64,000 bases of DNA from Viscum album (Eukaryota; Streptophyta; Magnoliopsida; Santalales; Viscaceae): NCBI GenBank assembly GCA_963277665.1, contig OY728128.1:1351426356-1351490355 (forward strand), in the 5' to 3' direction. Positions within the stretch are counted from its first letter, which is position 1. Each line of letters starts with the position of its first letter. The notes beneath the pieces were generated by a model. That model did no database searches. It was not told the DNA's origin and was given only the letters and a program-made list of their open reading frames with translations. Positions 1 to 12,348 of the stretch are shown here, one piece after another. The position numbers and the translations under genes are program-made.

Positions 1-1500
1 TAGCACCCAAACATCCTCTTTGATATTTCTACATCAGTTGGGGTTCCCTTTCGAAGGGATAAGAAAACTGAATTGGTGATGTTTGGGTATTACAATAGGA
101 TTTTGATGGAGGTTGTCTTAAGTGAAACACTAAAATATAAGGGTATTATTTCAACTAAGAATGATGATATTCAGTTAAATAGTGTGTTCGATAAACTACA
201 ACTTTTTGTTTTCATTGTAATGTATTTGGACATTTAAAGGAAAATTGTCAAAGGAATCTAGTCTCTGGAATTTTTTCTTTGAAAGAGAATATAGATATTA
301 ACTATGTTAGGTGGAAAATGAAAAATAATTTAGTGAAGAATGGTTCTAGGTGATTGGATGGTGGAAATACTACACGAGTTTAGCCTAATATGGATCTAGG
401 TACCATATATGTAGTTGAACTCTCTCATGGTGGTGAGACTACATATAGAAAAGAATACACAGGGACATGTTCTGGGAGTTTCCAAGGATGGATCTTCTGC
501 TATGGGGGTTGGTAACTCACAGGATGATGGTAATGGTACTCCTTCAATAGTATTTCCTAAAGTTAGAGTTGAGATGAGACTTAATCATGTGGGATTTGAA
601 GTGGTAAAGGATGGTAATATGGTTTTTGGGTAATAAAAATGAACATGGAGAATATTTGGAGCATGGTGGTCTCACTTCCATGGCTATGTTTTCTCCTTTT
701 GGTGGGGTTTCCAATATTTAGACTCACTTTGGGTCTCTAGTTAGTATTTCTGAAGGGGTATCTGGCCTTATTGTTGGGGGTGACATCTCTCAAGAGATGC
801 TGGAGATTGGGTTTTCTCAAGTTAGCCCGGTTGAGGTTGCATAGTTAGGGGTTAGAATTGGTCCGCGAGGCCTTTTTTCTATTTAATTTCCTTTGTTATG
901 GATTTTAGTTCTACCTTGAATCCTCAGTATGCTGGTCAAGGTGAGGACTAATAACATGTGCCTGATGTCTTGGATTTCCCCAAAGGTATCTCGAATGCCT
1001 GGAAAAATTCCATTTCCTTAAGAATTGATAAATGGGGTAACATCTTAGATGATGGAAGTTATAAAGACAAGGAGATGATTTTATTAGACACCACTCGGCC
1101 TACATGAAATAGTGGAGTTATTTCCTTTATGGATGCTATCATAAATGGAAATAGAAAGATGATCGATAGTGAAGACATAACTCCTCCGCCTCCAAAACGA
1201 AATCCATAGAAGGATTATTCCACTATGTGTAGGAATTTTTCTACTAGATCATCCTATAAGGCATTATAGGTCAAGCTCACTTTAGAGCCATAAATGTCAA
1301 AGGTAGTGATTCTTAGGATTTTCAATCAAGGTAACTCATTGTCGGAGTGAGAAACTATTGATGATTCTACCTTTGGCTAGGAAAATGATCCATCATTTTA
1401 TGATTCTTAAAATGATTTTTTGGATGAGGGAAAATCCTTTCATTGACTCCATCTACTCTCTTGTTATCTTTTTCTTTAACCTTTTAATAAAAGGTTAGGA
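1..1500 (+). pseudogene. Decayed LINE (L1-type) ORF1, zinc-knuckle protein
   Basis: Bases 31-205 read in one frame as a domain typical of plant LINE ORF1 proteins: a VGVPFRRDKKT segment, then FGYYNRILMEVVLSE. A one-base deletion near 201 shifts the frame. At 207-248 an intact CCHC knuckle follows (Cys-Phe-His-Cys, Gly-His, Cys; spacing C-x2-C-x4-H-x4-C). Downstream, fragments with many stops continue to about 1440, including an acidic stretch and a PPPPKR motif near 1190. Family knowledge: the knuckle binds the element RNA in the LINE ribonucleoprotein. The ORF2 endonuclease and reverse transcriptase are not seen. The 5' part lies outside the window. A copia gag would also have a CCHC knuckle, but the preceding domain fits LINE better. 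Confidence 0.7.
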
Positions 1501-3060
1501 CCTTTGCTTATGGCTAGTCCTTTTTCAGAAAAACTTATATTTATAGAAAAATATATGTATTTATATATATATATATATATATATTTCTTTGTTAGTAATT
1601 ATTTATTAGTATTAAATACATAATATTTAATATTCATTAGTAATTGTTTAATAATAATAATAATAATAATATTTATTATATATACATATATAAATTATAT
1701 AATAATTAAATAATAGATAATAATAGTAAGTATATAAATAAATAATAAAAGTAATTTTAAAAATAAATAATACATAAATAATAAATAAATGACAAATGAT
1801 AAATAAATGATAAATAATTAATAAAAAATAAATAAGGAATTAAAAAATAAAAAAATAAAAAAAAAGAAAAAATTAAAAAAATAAAAGAAAAATAAATAAC
1901 AAATAAATTATAATTAAATTGTAAATAAATGAAACATAAGTAATAAATAATAATAAAGAGATAATAAATAAAGAATAAACAATGGATAAATAAATAATAA
2001 ATAAATGATAAATAAATATTAGATTAACTATAAATAAATTGGAAAAAAATAATATAAAAATAATAAAAATAAAATAGATAAAATATAAATAAATAAAGAA
2101 GAAATATATAACAAATAACTAAAAACTTAATAATATTTAAATAATCAAAAAAGAAAATAAAAAATAAACAAACAAGAAATAAAAAAATAATAAATAAATA
2201 ATAAAAATATAATGAATAAATAATAAATAATAAATAATAAATAATAAATAATAATAAATTGAAAATAAATAATATATAATAAATAATAAATATATACAAA
2301 ATTTATGATAAATAAATGAGAAATTAGAAAATACTAAATAATAATTGAGTAATTGAATAAAAAATATAAAATAAAAAATTAACAAATAAATAATAAATAA
2401 TAATTACTAAATAAATAATTAAGAAATAATAATAAATCAAATATAATAAATAACTTGTAGATAAATAATAAATAAATAATAAATAAATAATAATTAAATA
2501 ATAATTAATAATAAATATTAAATAATAAAAGATAAATACATAAATAAAAAATAAATAAATATCAAATAGTAAATATTTTACTAATAAATAAAAAAATTTA
2601 AATGATAGATAAAAAATAAATAAAATTTAAATAACCAATAAGTAAATAAAAAATAATTAAAAAAAATTAAAAAAAATTAAAACTTTTAAAGTAAATAAAA
2701 ATTAAATAAGAAATAAATTATAAATAAATGATAAATAATTAATAATTTCATAATAAATAAATAAATAATAAAAAATGATAAATAAAAAATAAAAAATAAA
2801 AAATAAATTAAAATAAATTAAAAAAGAAAATAAGTACTAAATAATAAATAATAAACAATACATAATAAATAATAAAAAATAAATAAGCAATTTTCAATTG
2901 ATAATTAAGAGTTAATTATTTTTCAAATAATTATTAAATAATAATTGTAAATTGTTAATTATTTATAATTAAAAATTAATAATTTATTAAAATTGTTCAT
3001 AGTAGATAATAAATGATTATTTAAAATCAATTATTTATTATCGTTAATTTCATAGTTTTT
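1501..3060. repeat. A-rich low-complexity block (TAAA/TAA quasi-repeat)
   Basis: No gene. Between about 1540 and 2960 the plus strand is almost only A and T with A far more frequent than T, built of irregular aaataaataataaat units. It begins with a short (TA)n run near 1563-1582. Apparent reading frames on the minus strand here (2024-2385) are low-complexity Tyr/Phe/Ile/Leu translations and are not genes. It may be an old expanded poly-A tail or the internal filler of a decayed transposon. Confidence 0.75.
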
Positions 3061-3190
3061 TTTAAAAACCACCGTTAAAAGTCAAATAAATAAATCAAAT
3101 AAAAAAATCATACCACCACTAAAAAAAATAAAGTATTTAGCGGAAATTTTCATAACCATCGTGAAAAACCTCCGCTATTTTTTATCCTTT
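3061..3190. repeat. Short inverted-repeat patch with AGCGG/CCGCT motifs
   Basis: Directly after the A-rich block come the motifs AACCACCGTT, then TAGCGGAAATTTTC and AAAAACCTCCGCTA. The last two can pair as a hairpin (about 3139-3176). AT filler flanked by GC-bearing palindromes resembles the subterminal part of the CACTA element found at 15137-19342. However, no CACTA terminus can be identified here, so the assignment is only a suggestion. Confidence 0.3.
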
Positions 3191-6100
3191 TACTGTTTGG
3201 AACTTCCATGACTAGTTTTTCATTGATGGGGTGCATTTTTATAAATTCAGTTAATAGATATCCTTACCCAATGACTGGAAGAAGTTTCACTCCCCTTTGT
3301 GCTTAGTGAAATTCTTTGTTGAGCTGATGGTTGTTTCTACCATGTGAGATGATATGCTTGTGGTTGGATATGATTCATAATTTGATGATCAAGGAGAACC
3401 TAATATATAAGTGATAGGAGATCAACTCGTGTCTAAGACTCATTTTTTCCATCTCGTTCAGGTGTGCACTGACCAAATTATAATTCTTGTTTGGAACTTA
3501 TTGAACGGTATAATGAATCATTATTGGGTGTAACATTTCATCCTTTAAAACTCATGATGAGTCTATTTGACCATGTCTGGAGTTCAATATTTTGTCCAAA
3601 ATGCATTTTCATCAGAGGATATTGAACATTCTTTAGGGTGGAAAACAATATTGGAGTAAGAATTGAAACCCACATGCTTTGCAAGATGTTTTTTGGTCAT
3701 GAATTGTGGTAACGTTTTCTAGGATTCATGATTTAAGAAGATAATTAGGATGAATTAATGATGAGATGAGGGTGATCATTCTTATAACACCATTTGTACT
3801 ACGATTTCTAGAGAAAGAATTAGTAGATTGTAATTTCTTAGTAGAGATACAACCTCACTGTGGGAGTATGAATTTTTTTCTTAATGTTTTCCAAAGCAGA
3901 TCCATGAATAGATCTGAAAATTAGTGTTATTTTTTAGGCTAGGAACCTACATGATGAGAGCCTTGTTTATTTTCAAAAAATTATTTGGTAAAGAACTAAG
4001 TGGTGAGAGGAGTAGGAGATGGACGATGCATAAAACCTATCCAGTGATTCACCACCATTGAAGAAACCCAATTTAGAATGGAGTGATGCCTATCTCGGAT
4101 GCATGATGACATGCATTGGGGATACCTATAGTCAAGAAACAATGGGTTTAAATCAGAGTATGAATTATGTCTATTCCACATTGACCCTCATGTTGGTCGA
4201 TGATGGCATGATATATTCATTGCATGCAGAATGTTCAAGCATTGAGGATTTTAGTGGGACCTCTAGCCAGACTTTAGTCAGCTAGGTAACTTATATTGGT
4301 ATGTGGATGATCATCACTCACCCATTCAGGGGAAGTGAGTTGGTTCTATATGAAGAAGGGGGAATTTTCATAAATTACTTTATGGAAGAGAAGGGGCATG
4401 AATGTACCCACCTCAATAATAATGGATTATCCTCTACTAGTATTATAAGTTGTTGGATATTTTATTGATGTGGTGATTCCGATCTATAGTAGTGAGAAAA
4501 TACCCATCAAGTGTGGCACATAGGGAAACCCTATATATAGTTTTTTGGTTTCTCTTTAGTTGGTGGGAATATATCCATGCACTACATGCATAGGGAATAA
4601 ATTTTATTTCTAGGAATGTTGAGGAATGCATGGATTCATCAGAAGGGTGACTCATGGTTGGACCTTGAAGAAAATATAGTGTACACATTATCCATCATTC
4701 CAAATATTATGAGTGCCCTTTTAGATTTGTGGTGTGTTAAACTGAATCTATCCTTGTTGTGATTCATGGTGAAACCTATTCAATATTTTGGTATCTCATA
4801 GTGTGAAGGATTTATTTGTAGAGTGGAATTATACATTGTGAAGTTGACATCATGTAAGTTGAAGAGATCAGAGTAGTGTGGCCATGGAATGGGGGTTTTA
4901 GTTTCTAGTAGTGGACTATGTGTCTTGTTATTTTTGAAATTATATGATCATCTATCACTAGGAAATAGATTCTATTTATAATGGGAGACATTACTGACCT
5001 TCTATTAACGATTATGGTCTTACACTCTTCCCTTATGTGAAAAATTATTGGGTGGTTATGTAAACATATAAATCCTATATAACTATATAATCTTATATGG
5101 TGGACTAGTATGTTTTTCCTGAAGGTGTGTAGCATATCACCAACTTTCCCAAGAATATGGGGGTATTCCCCCCATGCTTTGGGTATCATAATGGGATTTT
5201 TTAGAAAATATTTCTCTAGTACGGAATATTTTTCAAGAAGGATTTCCAATGGAATTGTTTGGGTGAACCCATCTTAGGAAAAAAAATTATTCAATGAAGG
5301 AGGAATTTTATCAGAAGGTTATGGATGATGGTCACTCAGACATGTTATTTCTTAGGGTCGGGAACCAACAAAGAATAATCATTTGAATGGTAAAGACCAT
5401 CTACTTTAGATTGCGATAGATTGGGGAACCAAAAAAGTAGTGGCTTATTGATGATGGGTTGTTTAAGGGTGGTGTTGTATCTGATGATACCATAGATAGA
5501 TTTTTTTCATTATTAATTACAACACAACCGAGTTAATCTTTGACATTAATTTTGACTTAGTTAAAGGTAGTGAACAAAATATGATATTCTCATTGATGTT
5601 GGTGTTAAGTTTTATGAGAACGAACATGTTTTTCATTATCCTGCAAGAAATAAATGATATAACTTATACCTTATATACTGGTAATAGAAGAGAGTAAAAT
5701 GAAGAATCTAAAAGGAATATGACTCTTGCAACTTTATCCATGTCATCTTGTGATCCAGTATATCATTAATGGTTATGAAATAAATGGATTTTTAACTTAT
5801 GGAGACCATCTAAAATAATATTTAAATGTAGATATTTGGAAAATCACACTAGGAAAGTTCATTTAAATGAATCTTTATTTGATGAATATATGAGGTTTTT
5901 GTTATTGTGAATGATCCCTTGAGGTGGGAAAAATCTTGGGTGTAGATGAGTGTTGTGAGCTATTTCTCAAAGAGGCATGCTGAGGGAGGATGGTTATTTT
6001 TTGGTTCATGCTACAAGATGGTGGGGGATGGTAGATTTAGGGGTGTAAGGGGATGTTATTCTTCATATAAAATATTTCATCACGTTTTCTTAGAGTTTGC

Positions 6101-6759
6101 ACCTCTAAAGGTAATTCAAATGTATGTGATGTTGTGTTTTTTTCCACAGAGTAATTTTTGAGCTTATATATTCTACTATTTTAATTTTTTCTTTTTTTGA
6201 GGGTTAAAAGGGTTTAATTTAGGGAAGATGTAGTGATAAAATATACTTTATGTTATAATTATCTACAATTTTTGATTTCTTAGATCCCCAAAACTTCACT
6301 AGGGGTAAAATCATCATATTTACCTAGGCAACGACCTTGGATTTTTTTTTTTGATTTTTCCATTGGTTAGAAGTTAATGGTTTACTCTTAGACTGAGTCA
6401 GCTTAAAAAAGAGAGTTTTGTAGATCCTTAGAAATCATATAATAAAAATATTTTATTAAATTTAGTCCATGCACGTGTGTTTTTTATGAAATTATTATTT
6501 CTCTTAAACGGGTCCCCATTTTGGTAAACCGATAAAATGGTTGGATCCAAAATATGAGTTCATCCTAGGAGTGGTGAAATTTTCCAATGCATCAGGATTC
6601 TCAAGTGTTCACCACCATGGGTGAATTTAATATATAAATAAATAAATAAATTTAATTTTTGGTGAAACCCTAGACAATCCTCTCTATAAACCATGTTATG
6701 GGTTCTATATATGGTTAGCTATTGCCAACAATGATAACCTTATAGAGGGATAGGGTGAG
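3191..6759. other. Unclassified decayed sequence, no gene recognised
   Basis: About 3.6 kb of moderately AT-rich sequence with short open frames on both strands (4058-4285 plus, 4905-5249 minus, 5946-6161 plus). None has a motif I recognise, and both strands are equally broken by stops. CpG is scarce, as expected for old methylated repeats. Likely remains of one or more transposons. It is the target into which element A inserted. Confidence 0.5.
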
Positions 6760-6764
6760 ATGAT
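6760..6764. repeat. Target-site duplication of element A, left copy (ATGAT)
   Basis: The five bases ATGAT directly precede the TGTAAC start of the 5' LTR. The identical five bases follow the CA end of the 3' LTR at 21532-21536. A 5-bp duplication is the expected integrase footprint for Ty3/gypsy elements. Confidence 0.93.
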
Positions 6765-8525
6765 TGTAACACCCCGAGATTTTATGAAAAATATTCTTTT
6801 TAATTTCATTAATGTCTTGTGTTGTACGCTACACCAAAAGAAGCTTGCACAACACGCATCCTTGACTTTCCTTTCATTACATGCAATCGCGACCTTCCTT
6901 GATAGCGTGTGTTGTACGCAATACCGAGTTTCACTAAACAACGATATGCTATTAAAATATTATTAAAACTAGACGTTATGAATAGTAATAACCATTTTTT
7001 GAAATTTTTTAAATTTTATTTTTCAAAATGGACTTCATTTTTGGATTTGGAATATCGAAATTAGCTTAGGGTGAAATTTTGGTGATTTTCGGATAACTTT
7101 TATATTTTGATGAATAGTGAAAATTACTAAATTTTAATTAAAAACAACTTTTTCAATCGAAATAATTAATAGTGATAAATTATTAATTTGAGTGGTTTTA
7201 AAGTATATTTAGAATATATTTTTACAATTTAATACAATGTTGGTCATTGGATGTAATTTCACATTTAAACTAGTTAAAAACAAGTGTCAATCTTTTGATA
7301 GTTATTATCTCTTAAAAACATGCCTTTTGTTTTGACGACGAGAATTAATTTTTAAATTAATTAATGCAACTGATATGTTTTTAATTTGGTAAAATAGACA
7401 TAATTTTTGAGTTCATAATATCAAATATATCTTAGGCCTAATTTTTTGTATTTTTATGAAAACTTTCAATTTTTGATGAATAGTGAAACCACTAAGGGGT
7501 AGTTAAAAAAACTGAATTGTTCATAAAACTTAATTTTACCGCTTCTGTGAGTGGAATTTCAAAAATCCGAGAGACACAGTTGATGTCAGTAAGTAAAATG
7601 TGGTTCAATGAGATGAAAATAAATTTTTGGTGAATAGTAACTTTTTACTTTTTTTTACCACGGTTAAAAGTATATAGGGTAATTAAGGGTAGAAATGATA
7701 TTATTATTACCCTAACACATGTCCTAATTCTATTGGATAAGTGTAATTCGACCAAAAACAAACTTAGGAATAAAATATGACTATTTAGGCCCACTTGAAT
7801 TAGATTAGGACATTTATTATTATTTAATTCAAAGAAGAGTTAAAATCAAAGTTTATTTAATAAAAAATTTTAATATGGGGTTATACATAAGATAAATTCA
7901 ACTATAAATATTCATTAGAAGTCTAAAAAGATTTACTACATAATGGTATTTTATTTGTAATTTTTAGACATTAAATAATTTAATTTATTTATGACACAAC
8001 GATGATGCAGTAATTATCTTATTAATGAAATATTGACATAATTGATGTTATAAACACCAAAATAAATGCAATTTAAGACTTTTTATGAATTCCACTAATT
8101 TTCTAGGTTAATATGACAAGTTATTATTGATTTAATTAACTTTTTTTGAACTTATCATTCTGTTATGATTTTCACAAAAATCAATTACTAAATAATGTCA
8201 AAATTTACATAAAATAGTTTTTAAAACAAATATTATATTATTAATTGTTATTTTATTCCTAAAAATCTAAGGTTCTGACAAATGACTTAGATAAGGTTAT
8301 ATATATTAATAATAAACAATTTGGGGTTCGTTTGGCTTCTTATAGTAAGTTTATTAACCTTATAGTGTAAGAACACAAGAAGACACGGTGAAAGTAAAAT
8401 TATTTAACTTAATGTTAAATATAAATGATAAGGTTTAAATAGGAACCTAAACTTGTCTAAATTATATTGGATGAGAGGATTTAGACCCATCCTCACCTTA
8501 GCCTCGAAATAAATCAATTTGGAGC

Positions 8526-8610
8526 TATTTAAAACCGAACTTGACTTTATAATAAAATAATATTTTTAGTTATTCCAAAGGTGCCCCCCTCCCCCCTCTC
8601 TTCCTCACAC
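8526..8610 (+). promoter_or_regulatory. Candidate LTR core promoter and CT-rich leader start
   Basis: A TATTTAAA box (8526-8533) lies about 50 bp upstream of a C/T-rich stretch (about 8582-8608) that looks like a plant transcript start or leader. The stretch after it is clearly richer in G+C than its surroundings. If right, the three hairpins from 8907 on lie in the transcript leader. A second TATAAATA box at 7903-7910 is an alternative. Both are also present in the 3' LTR. Confidence 0.35.
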
Positions 8611-8906
8611 AACATTGAGCCTTCAAACTCGGCCAAACCCTGCCAAATTCTCTTCTCCACTTCCCTAGAAACATCCTATAGGTTCTGGTCTTCCTCAAAT
8701 ACCAATTTTAGTGCCCTAAGAGGAGGTCTCAAAGAGGCGCTTCAAAGAAGAGGTAATTTCCATTACCGATTCTTTCACTTTTATTTCTTCTTCCACTTAT
8801 TCTTCTTAAGTTTTTTCATTATGAAGTAATAACATCAGTATAACTCATATACTGATATGTTATTATAAGTATGAAACAATCCTATTTCACCATCTATCCA
8901 TCCTAC

Positions 8907-8976
8907 GGAAAACGAAATCACCGCGCGTGCGTACGTACGGAATACCGTCTCCACGCCGTGGTGTAATCTATTTTCC
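8907..8976 (+). other. Structured LTR repeat, hairpin copy 1
   Basis: Outer stem GGAAAA/TTTTCC, middle stem CACC/GGTG, inner stem GCGTG/CACGC. They enclose a loop with CGTACGTACGG, two variable bases, then TACCGTCTC. Inside the loop ACGG can pair with CCGT. The same architecture with different stem sequences occurs at 9093-9160 and 9284-9349, at about 187-bp spacing. Function unknown. Confidence 0.7.
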
Positions 8977-9092
8977 ACCACCACCTTACTTGGATGGGTA
9001 TAATGATGTACATAATAACTATATATGATTATTGTAAAGTGATATTGATTCTGAAATTGTATACATACACTTCAATACAATTCCACGATCAT

Positions 9093-9160
9093 GAGAACGA
9101 TATCATCGCTCGTGCGTACGTACGGACTACCGTCTCCACGACGTGATGAGATTCATTCTC
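9093..9160 (+). other. Structured LTR repeat, hairpin copy 2
   Basis: Outer stem GAGAA/TTCTC, middle stem TCATC/GATGA, inner stem TCGTG/CACGA, with the same asymmetric internal loop as copy 1 (GC on the left, CGT on the right). The conserved loop CGTACGTACGG..TACCGTCTC is at 9115-9136. Stem bases differ from the other copies but remain complementary. Confidence 0.7.
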
Positions 9161-9283
9161 CACGTTAACCATTCATGAATGATTATAAAGTATATATAAT
9201 AAGTACTAATGAAATATATGACATAATAATGATACTGGATTTATGTATGTATGTCATATACTTAATTCCATTCAACTCAATAA

Positions 9284-9349
9284 GGAAACGAAAACAGTGT
9301 TCATGCGTACGTACGGTCTACCGTCTCCATGAACGGTGTATTTCTTTCC
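9284..9349 (+). other. Structured LTR repeat, hairpin copy 3
   Basis: Outer stem GGAAA/TTTCC, middle stem ACA/TGT, inner stem GTTCATG/CATGAAC (7 bp), around the same loop CGTACGTACGG..TACCGTCTC. An internal 2x2 mismatch sits where copies 1 and 2 have their internal loop. Spacing from copy 2 is 191 bp, against 185 bp between copies 1 and 2. Confidence 0.7.
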
Positions 9350-10937
9350 ATTTACTAATATATTATATATATGTATATTCTGAATATATATTATATATAA
9401 ATCATGTTTTATATTATGTAATTATGTAATCATGATCTAAGTAATCATATGAATAATTACAATTCAAAACACGGACGACAAATGAAACAATTTTACCCAA
9501 AACGCTCTTTAACATGGAATTTACAAAAGAATGGGTAAAATAAAGTCATAAGTGAACCATATATGATATCATAACAATGAGTATGATTCTGGAATAAGTC
9601 AATGTCATTATTTAAATCATTATACAGGAGGTTCAGACACTTACGAAGCAAATCAGACCTAAGGTAAGGGAAATATAACAATCTCATTTTTATCCGAGAT
9701 TTTTTTATAATTTGGTATTTACTGGGGTGTAGTTTATCATCCACATCCATGTTTCCTCAATATGTAATATTTATATCCTTCTACAATAGTTTATAACCAA
9801 TTTTACCCTTCGGTGAGTTTTTTTGTAAAAGATATGAAAGAAATCTTTTGTCGTTTTTTCGTACGAGGTTCTTTTTGACTTTTCCAAAAAAAGTACGAGA
9901 AGAATGTTTTCTTTTAACTTATACAGCATGAATGGATTTTTAAAACATTATTTCCAAGAAGCTTCCCTTACAAGTTTTCAAGTTTATTTTTAATCAACTT
10001 CTTTTATATTAAATTTTTTTGACATGTTAATAAAGGAAAAATGTTTTTGAAGTAGAAATGATATTTTACTCAAGAATGGAGTTCAAGTGTTTTATCAAAA
10101 TTATTTTCCATATAAGATAATAAAGGGTTTTGTTTCTATCCCTATTATTACATTGATTTGATTATGTTGTGATGGAATTATTTTTATGAATTCCTTAATA
10201 TTATATGAATTGTTTTATGATGTCACGATGTTTAAGATTCCCATTTTTATTACATGGGTTATGCAATGATGTATGATTTATGATTTTGTGGCACACATAA
10301 GAATGGTATCATTATGAGATGGGTGGGACCTATATCTACCTCCAATGCATTGGGTAAAGATTTTATATCTCATGAGATAGACATGGCTGGAACGGTAGGT
10401 TATACCGGTTCAGTGAAACAGGACTGAAACGAGGGTGACTCGGTTCAGAAAGGGACTTTGTCCACTAAGATAGTCTTGGCAATGAGTCTTGACTAACAAG
10501 AAATGATTCTCTATGATTATGTGTGTATGCCACAAAGTTTCATGTTTTAAGTTATGATTATTGTGATTACATTTCACTGCCATGAGTTATCCCAGGTTAT
10601 GAAATTATGATATCTTTTACAGGTTAAGATTTCCAAAAGTTATGTGCTTGTGTATACGATGTGATTGATATTTCTTTTGTTTACCCTTACTGAGCATTTG
10701 AGCTCACCCTTTTATGTTTTCTTTTCCCCAGGATATAAAGAAAGGTTTTAGGTAAAAAAAGGGAAGATCTTTATGGGAGATGTTGAAGATATTTCACCGC
10801 GATTAGAAGATTATATTCTGAGTTTCCAAAGACACTAAACTATTACGATCCTTGTGTGTGTGTGTTTTTGTTATGTGCTAAGTATTCCAAAAAAGTAATG
10901 TAATGTCAATGTACGTCAGGCTTTGGGTCTCTACAGT

Positions 10938-10949
10938 TGGTATCAGAGG
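10938..10949 (+). other. Primer-binding site (initiator tRNA-Met) of element A
   Basis: TGGTATCAGAGG lies two bases after the LTR end. It matches the usual plant gypsy/copia PBS, complementary to the 3' end of initiator tRNA-Met, except for its last base. Confidence 0.9.
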
Positions 10950-11177
10950 AAAGGTTTAGTCAACCTTTGGAAACTAGGATGCAAAAACGTTAGTGAGATC
11001 CCTAGAGATATTTCTAAGGTATGTCTAGGGATGTCCCTAAGGATAAGTATACGTATAGGATATAGTCCTAGAACTATGGTAAAGATATTAGATTAAACCA
11101 AAGATGTTAGATATTGAAGTTACTCCCCCTTTATTATGATTTTTGCCTCTCACACTATTCTTTTTGGGTTTTAGAAA

Positions 11178-11708
11178 ATGGCTGGAAACAAGATGATTCA
11201 CGATATTGGTGGATATGATGGACAATGGAATGATATTCTTCATGAGAAACCAAATGAAATGGGATTTGGAAGTCCAAACATCATTATTATGCCGAATCAG
11301 CAATCTCATAATATGATCAATACAGTAAAATTTGGTATGTTTCCTGACTCGGCTAATAAGAGAAAGATGGATTTTTATGATGATCATAGAGGAGAGAAAG
11401 TTCAATTTCCCCTATGTAAATCATGTGGGAAGAGGAATCAAGGAGAATGTTTCAAAGGGACTGGAAGATTATTTGGGTGTGGAAAAGAAGGACACAAATC
11501 CAGTAAGTGAAAAGGAAAAGGTTCTGTTAACACCAGGGATGAGGATCATGGTATTGCTACGACATCAACAATGGTTAAATGTTTTAAATGTGGAATGTAC
11601 GGGCATTATGCAAACCAATTCCCTAAGGGAAAGTCTCATGAAGAGAATAAGTATGGCCGTATGGGTAGTATTTATGTTGTTGATGATGAAGAGACTACAA
11701 ATGATATG
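11178..11708 (+). pseudogene. Element A gag remnant with two broken CCHC knuckles
   Basis: An open frame starts at ATG 11178 (MAGNKMIHDIGGYDG...) and runs 110 codons to a TGA at 11508. Residues 85-110 resemble the gypsy gag zinc region: CKSCGKRNQGEC, then FGCGKEGHKSSK. The TGA falls where the last Cys of that knuckle is expected, and its first Cys is replaced by Leu. The same frame continues after the stop to a second knuckle, CFKCGMYGHYANQF, in which the final Cys is Phe, and stops at 11709. The capsid half of gag is absent. Nucleic-acid binding is the family role of this region, but both knuckles lack required Cys residues, so the product is not expected to work. Confidence 0.75.
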
Positions 11709-11711
11709 TGA

Positions 11712-12340
11712 GATGAAAGAATTGTTGAAGATCGGTCAATGGTTTAAGAAGGTAGTGGAATGATTACATGTTTATAAAGTGTAAAAAATCTCATGGTACT
11801 ATGGAATAAAGAGACATATAAGGATTGTTACATTGTTGTCTTTCCATTAGTTTTGAAAGTGTGTGATTAATGTTACCAGTATCCATGAAAGGTTATTCAG
11901 ATATTTTTTGGAATGAAGATGATATGCTCATAATGAAGGGATAAGGAGAAAATTAAATGTTTGATAGTATTCACGAGCACATGACTGATATAAGGAGAAG
12001 GTTATATCATGGTTTGAGTATATATAATTTTTGGATTTTGTTATGTGGTAAGAATTAACTTTTTGAAGCATTCATGTTTTCACTAAGGTTTAATAAGTAT
12101 TCATTTTTCAAGAGAATACATGATTAAGGTATTCACATGATTGGAATGTGACCAACAAGATATATGGGGGACAAATGATGGTATTCAAATGCTTTGTTGA
12201 TGACATTTCAAGTAATCGTTTTCTTTATACTATGAGCTTGGATTGAAGTATTTTAGATAAGACTAAAGATTGGAATGGATTATGTTGGACATAAGGATAG
12301 AACTTTTTTTGATATTATTGATGGGATGTTATAGTAATGT
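11712..12340. other. Element A internal region without recognisable coding
   Basis: Stops occur in all frames. I see no RT, RNase H or integrase motif. This is the part in which an autonomous gypsy element would encode pol, apparently replaced or lost. Confidence 0.6.
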
Positions 12341-12348
12341 AGTTTTAG

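Larger units (their letters stand above)
6765..10935 (+). repeat. 5' LTR of element A (4,171 bp)
   Basis: Starts TGTAACACCCCGAGATTTTA, a common start of plant gypsy LTRs, and ends GGGTCTCTACA just before the PBS. It is repeated at 13144-21531 minus the CACTA insertion. Inside it are a candidate core promoter (about 8526-8610), three structured repeats (8907-9349), a (GT)n run at about 10854-10865, and a pyrimidine tract ending in CCCCAG near 10732 that resembles a 3' splice site. The apparent reading frames inside it (for example 8581-8829 and 9175-9429) recur in the other LTR but overlap the hairpins and show no protein motif. The LTR holds the intact CACTA target site AAA at 8744-8746. Confidence 0.95.

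Noticed and set aside
2024..2385. Two overlapping minus-strand open frames rich in Tyr, Phe, Ile and Leu
   Set aside because: They are translations of low-complexity AT sequence without stop codons on that strand; no protein character.
4905..5249. 114-codon minus-strand open frame
   Set aside because: No recognisable motif or context. A frame of this length can arise by chance, and the surrounding sequence is decayed.
8581..9429. Open frames inside the LTR of element A, repeated in the 3' LTR
   Set aside because: Repetition only reflects LTR identity. The frame at 9175-9429 overlaps hairpin 3, and no domain is visible.
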